Assembly (NCBI RefSeq): GCF_001280005.1
Contig: NZ_LGDW01000014.1
Coordinates: 1-26,402 of the forward strand
Length of the DNA: 26,402 nucleotides
Direction: 5' to 3'
DNA from: Streptomyces sp. NRRL WC-3618
GTDB lineage: Bacteria; Actinomycetota; Actinomycetes; Streptomycetales; Streptomycetaceae
The notes beneath the pieces were generated by a model, which saw nothing but the letters and a program-made list of their open reading frames with translations, had not been told where the DNA came from and did no database searches. This document shows, piece by piece, positions 1 through 5,549 of the stretch. The stretch's first letter is position 1. Every line of letters starts with the position of its first letter. The translations under genes and the position numbers were made by a program.

Positions 1-630
1 CCCCAGCACCCACCCGCCCCCGGAACCCTCCGGTTCCACCGCCTCCACCGTTCCGTCCGGCGCGTACGCCGATGCCAGCAGGCCCCTTCCGAGACGGTCC
101 ACCGCCTGATGATGGAACGTCGGCACCGACGTCTCCTCCGGTACTGCCTCCTCGTAGCGCGTCCCCGGTACCGGCTTCACCGTGTGGTGGCCGAAGACGC
201 CGGGAGTGATCGCGTGACCGTCGATGTGCTGAACCAGCGTGCCGCCCAGGGCGATGTTCAGGAGCTGCATGCCCCGGCAGATGCCCAGCAGCGGGGTGCC
301 GGACGCCAACGCCGCCTCGATCAGGGCGAGTTCCCAGGCGTCCCGCGCCTCGGCGGGCGGCCCCGTACGAGGGTCGCGCGCCGCGCCGTACCGCGCCGGA
401 TCGACGTCCGGACCGCCCGCGATCACGACACCGTCGAGCCGGGCGACCGTCGCCGCCGCGTGGGCCGGGTCGTCCGGCGGGAGCATCGCGGCGATGCCCC
501 CGGCCCGCTGCACGAGCCGTGGATACCCGGCCGGCAGCAGCGCTGTGGGCAGGTCCCACGCCCCCCAGCGAGCGCTGGGCTCCAGATACGTGCTGACGCC
601 GATGAGGGGTCGTCGTCCGGTCGTGGTCAC
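1..630 (-). CDS. gamma-glutamyl-gamma-aminobutyrate hydrolase-like class I amidotransferase (PuuD/peptidase C26 family), 3' end outside window
   Basis: This family hydrolyses the gamma-glutamyl bond of glutamylated amines, releasing glutamate and the deaminated or oxidised product. 210 residues are visible. The start is GTG at 630, with AAGGAG about seven bases upstream on the minus strand. The protein opens with RRPLIGVSTYLE, typical of the family. The nucleophile elbow GICRGMQLLNIALGG gives the catalytic Cys, and VIAGGPDVDPARYG precedes it. An FHHQAVDRLG segment lies near the C-terminus. The frame runs off the window at EGSGGGWVLG, just before the VQWHPE block expected to carry the catalytic His, so the C-terminal part is missing only because of the window edge. 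It lies 99 bp downstream of the co-directional GntR gene and has its own copy of the CAATGG-N9-ATACCTT element upstream. In this context it would act last, freeing glutamate from an oxidised gamma-glutamyl-amide. Confidence 0.9.
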   Translation of the reverse strand, partial: MTTTGRRPLIGVSTYLEPSARWGAWDLPTALLPAGYPRLVQRAGGIAAMLPPDDPAHAAATVARLDGVVIAGGPDVDPARYGAARDPRTGPPAEARDAWELALIEAALASGTPLLGICRGMQLLNIALGGTLVQHIDGHAITPGVFGHHTVKPVPGTRYEEAVPEETSVPTFHHQAVDRLGRGLLASAYAPDGTVEAVEPEGSGGGWVLG

Positions 631-640
631 GAGGCTCTCC

Positions 641-676
641 TTGGCATCCAAGGCGTTCAAGGCGTTCTAGGCATTC
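641..676. repeat. four imperfect 9-bp tandem repeats in the hydrolase leader
   Basis: Read on the plus strand the units are TTGGCATCC, AAGGCGTTC, AAGGCGTTC and TAGGCATTC. The middle two are identical and the outer two differ at two to four positions. They end immediately before the SD of the leftward hydrolase gene and abut the CAATGG element. They may be slipped-strand repeats or part of a regulatory site. No function is established. Confidence 0.6.
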
Positions 677-697
677 AATGGCGTACGGGGATACCTT
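676..697. promoter_or_regulatory. candidate operator, copy 1 (CAATGG-N9-ATACCTT), upstream of hydrolase gene
   Basis: CAATGG (676-681), nine unconserved bases, then ATACCTT (691-697). The same arrangement with the same spacing occurs at 1493-1514 in the GntR/glutamine-synthetase divergent promoter region. The nine central bases are mostly different, so the two conserved blocks look like contact sites rather than a recent duplication. It lies 46 bp upstream of the hydrolase start codon. I infer that the adjacent GntR protein binds it. Confidence 0.5.
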
Positions 698-729
698 TGC
701 CGACCCTTACCCCGGGTGGCAACCCCGGT

Positions 730-1470
730 TCAGGCAAGGAACCCTCGCAGCAGTGCCGCCGTCCCCGAGCAGTGCTCCCTCATCATCTCGCGCGCCCCGT
801 CCGCGTCCCCGTCGAGCACCGCGTCGACCAGCGCCGCGTGCTGGCGCTGCGAGTGCTCCAGGTTGCGGACGAGCAGCGGGATGCAGTCCAGCAGGTCGTT
901 CACCTGTGCCCGTACCGCCGCGTACTGCGAGGTCAGCGTCGGGGAGCCGCACAGTTCGGCCAGCGTGAGGTGCAGCAGCGTGTCCCGGCGGCGATAGTCC
1001 GCCAGGGGTGCGTCCTGGGTGCGGACCAGCGCGTCCCGAAGCCGGTCCGCCTGTTCCGCCGACAGCCCGTGCTGCGCGCACAGCCCCGTCGCGCCCACCT
1101 CCAGCACCTCCCGGAAGCGCAGCACGTCCTCGAGGTCGACCGCGCTGATCCGCCGCCGCAACTCGTCCTCGCCGCCCGCGCCCGCGTCCCCGCGCGGCAG
1201 GACGAACGTGCCGCCGTACCGGCCGCGCCGCGACTCCACGAGCCCCTGGTCCTGGAGCACCTTCAGCACCTCGCGCAACGTCACCCGGCTGATCCCGAGC
1301 CGCTCCGCGAGTTCGCGCTCGGCCGGCAGCCGCTCGCCGCCCGGCACCAGACCCAGTCGTACGACCTGGAGGATCTGTTCCAGCGCCTCCTCGAACCCGT
1401 TGCCCGCCCGCACGGGCCGCAGTACCGGCGTCAACCGGTCCTCCAAGCCGCCCTCCGCGTCCAGTGACAT
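730..1470 (-). CDS. GntR-family transcriptional regulator, FadR/FCD subfamily
   Basis: A 246-aa regulator. The N-terminal winged HTH (about residues 15-85) contains GERLPAERELAERLGISRVTLREVLKVLQDQGLVESRRGRYGGTFV, a near-consensus GntR domain. The C-terminal all-helical FCD ligand domain includes VDLEDVLRFREVLEVGA, the His of RDTLLHLTLAELCGS and His residues near the C-terminus (HAALVDAVLDGDADGAREMMREHC), consistent with a metal-assisted ligand pocket. I chose ATG at 1470 because GGGAAGGGGG lies about nine bases upstream. A TTG at 1491 would add seven residues but has no better site. It is transcribed divergently from the glutamine-synthetase-like gene, with a 95-bp gap that contains a candidate operator. 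It is probably the local, amine- or intermediate-responsive repressor of the cluster. The ligand is unknown. Confidence 0.92.
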   Translation of the reverse strand: MSLDAEGGLEDRLTPVLRPVRAGNGFEEALEQILQVVRLGLVPGGERLPAERELAERLGISRVTLREVLKVLQDQGLVESRRGRYGGTFVLPRGDAGAGGEDELRRRISAVDLEDVLRFREVLEVGATGLCAQHGLSAEQADRLRDALVRTQDAPLADYRRRDTLLHLTLAELCGSPTLTSQYAAVRAQVNDLLDCIPLLVRNLEHSQRQHAALVDAVLDGDADGAREMMREHCSGTAALLRGFLA

Positions 1471-1492
1471 CTCGTCGTGCCCCCTTCCCAAG

Positions 1493-1514
1493 CAATGGTT
1501 CTCCGCAATACCTT
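1493..1514. promoter_or_regulatory. candidate operator, copy 2 (CAATGG-N9-ATACCTT), in divergent gntR/glnA4-like promoter
   Basis: CAATGG (1493-1498), nine bases, then ATACCTT (1508-1514), matching the spacing of the copy at 676-697. On the plus strand TACCTT (1509-1514) also fits the streptomycete -10 pattern TANNNT. It has a poor -35-like TTCCCA (1485-1490) 18 bp upstream, so a bound repressor could occlude the promoter of the rightward operon. The promoter assignment is tentative. Confidence 0.5.
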
Positions 1515-1565
1515 ATGGCTTCCGGCCCGGCCGAAAAAACGCGCAGAAGCCGAAGGAGCTTTCCC

Positions 1566-2936
1566 GTGGCAGACCGCACACCCCCGCTGAGCGTCGAGGA
1601 ACTGCACGCCCTCGTCGCCAGCGGTGAGATCGACACTGTCGTCCTGGCCTTCCCCGACATGCAAGGGCGGCTCCAGGGCAAGCGGTTCGCCGCCCGCTTC
1701 TTCCTCGACGACGTCCTGGAGCACGGCAGCGAAGGCTGCAACTACCTTCTCGCCGTCGACACCGACATGAACACCGTCGACGGCTACGAGATGTCCTCCT
1801 GGGAGCGCGGATACGGCGACTTCGCCATGCGCCCCGACCTGTCCACGCTCCGCCGGCTGCCCTGGAACACCGGTACCGCGTTCCTCGTCGCCGACCTCGC
1901 CTGGAACGACGGGTCCCCGGTCGTCGCCGCGCCCCGCCAGATCCTCCGCCGCCAGCTGGACCGCCTCGCCGAGCACGGGTTCAGCGCCAAGGTCGGGACC
2001 GAGCTCGAGTTCATCGTCTTCAAGGACACCTACGAGCAGGCCTGGGACGCGAACTACCGGGGACTGACCCCGGCCAACCAGTACAACATCGACTACTCGG
2101 TCCTCGGCACCGGCCGCATCGAGCCCCTGCTGCGCCGCATCCGGAACGAGATGACGGCCGCCGGGCTGACCGTGGAGTCCGCCAAGGGCGAGTGCAATCC
2201 GGGCCAGCACGAGATCGCCTTCAAGTACGACGACGCCCTCGTCACCTGCGACCAGCACGCCGTCTACAAGACCGGCGCCAAGGAGATCGCCAGCCAGGAA
2301 GGCGTCTCGCTCACCTTCATGGCCAAGTACAACGAGCGCGAGGGCAACTCCTGCCACATCCATCTCTCGCTCGCCGACGCCGAGGGCACGAACGTCATGG
2401 CCGGCACTCCGGCCGACCCGGGCGGCATGTCCGAGGTCATGCGGTACTTCCTCGCCGGGCAGCTCGCCGCCCTGAGGGACTTCTCGCTGCTCTACGCGCC
2501 CAACATCAACTCGTACAAGAGATTCCAGCCGGGTTCGTTCGCGCCGACCGCCGCCGCCTGGGGGTACGACAACCGCACCTGCGCGCTGCGGGTGGTCGGC
2601 CACGGCCGGTCCATGCGGTTCGAGAACCGGCTGCCCGGCGGTGACGTCAACCCGTACCTCGCCGTCGCCGGACTGGTCGCCGCCGGTCTGTACGGCATCG
2701 AACAGAAGCTGGAACTGCCCGAGGCGTGCGCGGGCAACGCCTACGCCGGCGACTACGCACACGTCCCGACCACCCTGCGCGAGGCCGCCGAGCTGTGGGA
2801 GAACAGCCCCATCGCCAAGGCCGCCTTCGGCGACGAGGTGGTCGCCCACTACCGCAACATGGCCCGCGTCGAACTCGACGCCTTCGACGCCGCGGTGACC
2901 GACTGGGAGCTTCGCCGCTCCTTCGAACGCTTGTGA
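1566..2936 (+). CDS. glnA4: glutamine synthetase-like gamma-glutamyl-amine ligase (GlnA4-like)
   Basis: A 456-aa member of the type I glutamine synthetase fold, which joins glutamate to an amine with ATP. The GTG start at 1566 follows AAGGAG (1553-1558) with a 7-base spacer. Metal and substrate motifs are present: GTELEFI (E146, E148), AKGECNPGQHEIAFK (E209, E216), GNSCHIHLS (H264, H266) and NPYLAVAG (from N362). In authentic GS the flap reads PGYEAP and its Glu (E327 in Salmonella numbering) completes the ammonium site. Here it reads PGSFAP, with Phe at about residue 325. Loss of that Glu is known for Streptomyces GlnA paralogues that act on polyamines or ethanolamine instead of ammonium. 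The position in the genome matches what I recall for S. coelicolor glnA4 (gamma-glutamylethanolamide synthetase), but the substrate here is an inference. First gene of a three-gene operon. Confidence 0.88.
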   Translation: MADRTPPLSVEELHALVASGEIDTVVLAFPDMQGRLQGKRFAARFFLDDVLEHGSEGCNYLLAVDTDMNTVDGYEMSSWERGYGDFAMRPDLSTLRRLPWNTGTAFLVADLAWNDGSPVVAAPRQILRRQLDRLAEHGFSAKVGTELEFIVFKDTYEQAWDANYRGLTPANQYNIDYSVLGTGRIEPLLRRIRNEMTAAGLTVESAKGECNPGQHEIAFKYDDALVTCDQHAVYKTGAKEIASQEGVSLTFMAKYNEREGNSCHIHLSLADAEGTNVMAGTPADPGGMSEVMRYFLAGQLAALRDFSLLYAPNINSYKRFQPGSFAPTAAAWGYDNRTCALRVVGHGRSMRFENRLPGGDVNPYLAVAGLVAAGLYGIEQKLELPEACAGNAYAGDYAHVPTTLREAAELWENSPIAKAAFGDEVVAHYRNMARVELDAFDAAVTDWELRRSFERL

Positions 2937-2947
2937 GAGGTCCTTTC

Positions 2948-4351
2948 TTGTCGTACGAGCATGAGCGTGAAGTCACGTACGAGCGTGAGCTTCGCGTCCT
3001 CAACCCCGCCACCGAGGACGTCATCGCCACCGTCCCCGCCGCCACCCGGGAGGACGTCGACGCGGCCGTCGCACGCGCCACGCGCGCGCAGGCGCGCTGG
3101 GCCGCCCTCGCGCCCGCCGACCGCGCCCGGCTGCTGCGCCGCTTCGCCGTCGTCGTCGACGAACACCTCGAAGAGCTGGCCCAGTTGGAGGTCCGGGAGG
3201 CCGGGCACGTCATCGGCAACGCGCGCTGGGAAGCGGGCAACGTCCGCGATCTGCTCGACTACACGGCCGGGGGAGTGGAGCGGCTGACCGGACGGCAGAT
3301 CCCGGTCGCCGGCGGCCTCGACATCACCATCCTCGAACCGCTCGGCGTCGTCGGCGTCATCGCGCCCTGGAACTTCCCCATGCCGATCGCGGCCTGGGGC
3401 ACCGCTCCCGCGCTCGCCGCAGGCAACGCGGTGATCCTCAAGCCCGCCGAGACCACCCCCCTGACCGCCCTGCGCCTGGCCGAACTCGCCCTGGCGGCAG
3501 GCCTGCCGGAGGACCTGTTCCAGGTGCTGCCCGGCCACGGCCCCGTCGCGGGCACCGCACTCGTGGAACATCCGGGCGTCGCGAAGATCGTCTTCACCGG
3601 CTCGACCGGCGTGGGCAAACAGGTGCTGGCCAAGGGGTCGGCGCTCCTCAAGCGCGTCACCCTCGAACTCGGCGGCAAGAGCCCCAACATCGTCTTCGCC
3701 GACTCGGACATCGAGGCCGCCGCGGCAGCCGCGCCCATGTCGTTCCTCGACAACTCGGGCCAGGACTGCTGCGCCCGCACCCGCATCCTCGTCCAACGCT
3801 CCGTGTACGACCGTTTCCTCGGCCTCCTCGCCCCCGCCGTCGAGTCCGTCCTGGTCGGCGACCCGGCGGACGAGAAGACCCAGATGGGCCCGCTGATCTC
3901 CAGGGCCCAACTGGACCGCGTACGCGGCTACGTCACCGACGACCTGGCCGGCATCCGGGGCGAGGCGCCCACGGGCCCCGGCTTCTGGTTCCCGCCCACC
4001 GTCCTCACCGACGTCGACCCGCACGCGCGCGTGGCCGTCGAGGAGGTCTTCGGCCCCGTCGCCGTCGTCATCCCCTTCGACGACGAGGCGGACGCCGTGG
4101 CACTCGCCAACGCCACCGACTACGGCCTCTCCGGCTCCATCTGGACCCGGGACGTCGGCCGCGCCCTGCGCGTGTCGCAGGCTGTCCGGGCAGGCAACCT
4201 GTCCGTCAACTCGCACTCCAGCGTGCGCTACTCGACCCCCTTCGGCGGCTTCAAGCAGTCCGGGATCGGGCGCGAGCTCGGCCCGGACGCCCTCACCGCA
4301 TTCACCGAGACGAAGAACGTCTTCATCAGCACGGAAGGCCCCGCACAGTGA
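2948..4351 (+). CDS. NAD(P)-dependent aldehyde dehydrogenase
   Basis: A 467-aa ALDH-superfamily enzyme that would oxidise an aldehyde, probably a gamma-glutamylated aldehyde, to the acid. Motifs: IAPWNFP (N142), ILKPAETTP (K165), FTGSTGVGK cofactor loop, LELGGKSPN (general base E240), GQDCCA (catalytic Cys, most likely C274, with a second Cys next to it), EEVFGPV and the C-terminal PFGGFKQSGIGRELG. I chose the TTG start at 2948. GAGAGG (2935-2940) overlaps the stop codon of the preceding gene and gives a 7-base spacer, whereas upstream codons in this frame lie inside the glutamine-synthetase gene. Translation is therefore probably coupled to that gene. Its stop overlaps the next gene's start (GTGA). 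Confidence 0.93.
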   Translation: MSYEHEREVTYERELRVLNPATEDVIATVPAATREDVDAAVARATRAQARWAALAPADRARLLRRFAVVVDEHLEELAQLEVREAGHVIGNARWEAGNVRDLLDYTAGGVERLTGRQIPVAGGLDITILEPLGVVGVIAPWNFPMPIAAWGTAPALAAGNAVILKPAETTPLTALRLAELALAAGLPEDLFQVLPGHGPVAGTALVEHPGVAKIVFTGSTGVGKQVLAKGSALLKRVTLELGGKSPNIVFADSDIEAAAAAAPMSFLDNSGQDCCARTRILVQRSVYDRFLGLLAPAVESVLVGDPADEKTQMGPLISRAQLDRVRGYVTDDLAGIRGEAPTGPGFWFPPTVLTDVDPHARVAVEEVFGPVAVVIPFDDEADAVALANATDYGLSGSIWTRDVGRALRVSQAVRAGNLSVNSHSSVRYSTPFGGFKQSGIGRELGPDALTAFTETKNVFISTEGPAQ

Positions 4352-5139
4352 CCCAGTCGACCGAAGAGAACATCTGCCGACGCCTGGTCGGCCGTACCGC
4401 CGTCATCACCGGTGCCGGCAGCGGCATCGGCCTTGCCACCGCGCGCCGGCTCGCCTCCGAGGGCGCCCACGTCGTCTGCGGCGACGTCGACGAGACGCGC
4501 GGCAAGGCCGCCGCCGACGAGGTGGGCGGCATCTTCGTCAAGGTCGACGTCACCGACCCCGGGCAGGTCGAGGCGCTCTTCAAGACGGCGTACGACACCT
4601 ACGGCAGCGTCGACATCGCGTTCAACAACGCCGGTATCTCGCCGCCCGACGACGACTCCATCCTGGACACCGGCCTGGAGGCCTGGAAGCGCGTCCAGGA
4701 GGTCAACCTGACCTCCGTCTTCCTGTGCTGCAAGGCCGCGATCCCCTACATGCGCCGCCAGGGCAAGGGCTCGATCATCAACACGGCGTCGTTCGTGGCG
4801 AGGATGGGCGCGGCGACATCGCAGATCTCGTACACCGCGTCCAAGGGTGGCGTCCTCGCCATGACCCGTGAGCTGGGCGTTCAGTTCGCCCGGGAGGGCA
4901 TCCGCGTCAACGCACTCTGCCCGGGTCCGGTCAACACGCCGCTCCTCCAGGAACTGTTCGCCAAGGACCCCGAGCGCGCCGCCCGCCGCCTCGTCCACAT
5001 CCCCGTCGGACGGTTCGCCGAGGCCGACGAGATCGCCGCCGCCGTCGCCTTCCTGGCCAGCGACGACTCGTCCTTCGTCAACGCCACCGACTTCCTGGTC
5101 GACGGCGGTATCGCGGGCGCGTACGTCACCCCCGTGTAG
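4348..5139 (+). CDS. short-chain dehydrogenase/reductase (SDR), classical type
   Basis: A 263-aa Rossmann-fold oxidoreductase. TGAGSGIG (residues 21-28) binds the dinucleotide, NNAG is at 93-96, the catalytic triad is S148 (NTASFV), Y162 and K166 (YTASK), and PGPVNTPL follows. Generic pipelines would call it 3-oxoacyl-ACP reductase or glucose dehydrogenase-like. The context suggests an alcohol dehydrogenase step, oxidising the hydroxyl of a gamma-glutamyl-amino-alcohol to the aldehyde used by the preceding ALDH. The GTG start at 4348 overlaps the upstream stop by 4 nt, so the genes are translationally coupled. It is the last gene of the operon and is followed by a 22-bp perfect palindrome. 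Confidence 0.92.
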   Translation: MTQSTEENICRRLVGRTAVITGAGSGIGLATARRLASEGAHVVCGDVDETRGKAAADEVGGIFVKVDVTDPGQVEALFKTAYDTYGSVDIAFNNAGISPPDDDSILDTGLEAWKRVQEVNLTSVFLCCKAAIPYMRRQGKGSIINTASFVARMGAATSQISYTASKGGVLAMTRELGVQFAREGIRVNALCPGPVNTPLLQELFAKDPERAARRLVHIPVGRFAEADEIAAAVAFLASDDSSFVNATDFLVDGGIAGAYVTPV

Positions 5140-5160
5140 TCGACTGGTCGACCAGTCGAC
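5139..5160. repeat. 22-bp perfect palindrome immediately after the SDR stop codon
   Basis: The arm GTCGACTGGTC is followed directly by its exact reverse complement, starting at the last base of the TAG stop. There is no loop, so a hairpin would be strained at the centre. A double-stranded operator is at least as likely as a terminator. The centre TGGT-CG-ACCA fits the loose FadR-type pattern TNGT-N0-3-ACNA, which is notable given the GntR/FadR regulator in the cluster. Confidence 0.7.
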
Positions 5161-5199
5161 AGCGATACGGTTTTCGCCGGTCCGGGAACACGCACGCCA

Positions 5200-5233
5200 G
5201 GCCGCCCCCGCCGCACCCCGGCGGGGGCCGGCC
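5200..5233. terminator. terminator-like stem-loop after the glutamylation operon
   Basis: GCCCCCGCCG (5204-5213) pairs perfectly with CGGCGGGGGC (5219-5228) around a 5-base loop. Outer GGCC/GGCC pairing extends it with one bulged base. No T tract follows on the plus strand (only GCCTCTT), so it may act as a U-less terminator or an RNA-stabilising end. Confidence 0.5.
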
Positions 5234-5425
5234 GCCTCTTCGCCCAGTCGGCGGTGGGCGGACCGGGCCCGGTCAGCGGCTCGCGGGCGGTCGTGAGCGG
5301 CGCCTGTCGGACGCGATTCCCGCAGGACAGGGGGACGATCCGGGCAGAAGCCCCGGGTGCCGTGGACTGGTTCCCGTTCGGTGTGTGTCAGCCCGTAGAG
5401 TGACGCTTCACGCGGCGAGGAGCCG

Positions 5426-5449
5426 CCGCGCGCGGAGGTACGCGCGCGG
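5426..5449 (+). promoter_or_regulatory. hairpin presenting GAGGTA in its loop, upstream of the Pro-rich protein gene
   Basis: CCGCGCGCG (5426-5434) pairs with CGCGCGCGG (5441-5449), nine perfect GC pairs. The six-base loop is GAGGTA and an ATG follows at 5450 in a different frame. A loop-displayed SD is unusual. Whether it is used is unknown. The 5450 frame overlaps the real gene for about 700 nt and looks like a shadow. Confidence 0.35.
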
Positions 5450-5549
5450 ATGGGTGCCCGCCCGCGCGGGTATGCGTGCCCGGGACGGCCGCGTCCCGCG
5501 CCGCACGGACTCCGCCGGCTGTGCGCCGGTACGAGGAAACGGGGGGTGC

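Larger units (their letters stand above)
5140..5549. other. 410-bp intergenic region between SDR operon and Pro-rich membrane protein gene
   Basis: Contains the 22-bp palindrome (5139-5160), a strong GC hairpin (5200-5233), a possible -10 TAGAGT (5396-5401) with no good -35, and a hairpin at 5426-5449 with an SD-like sequence in its loop. Frames through it are open but lack an RBS-supported start before 5550. Confidence 0.6.
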
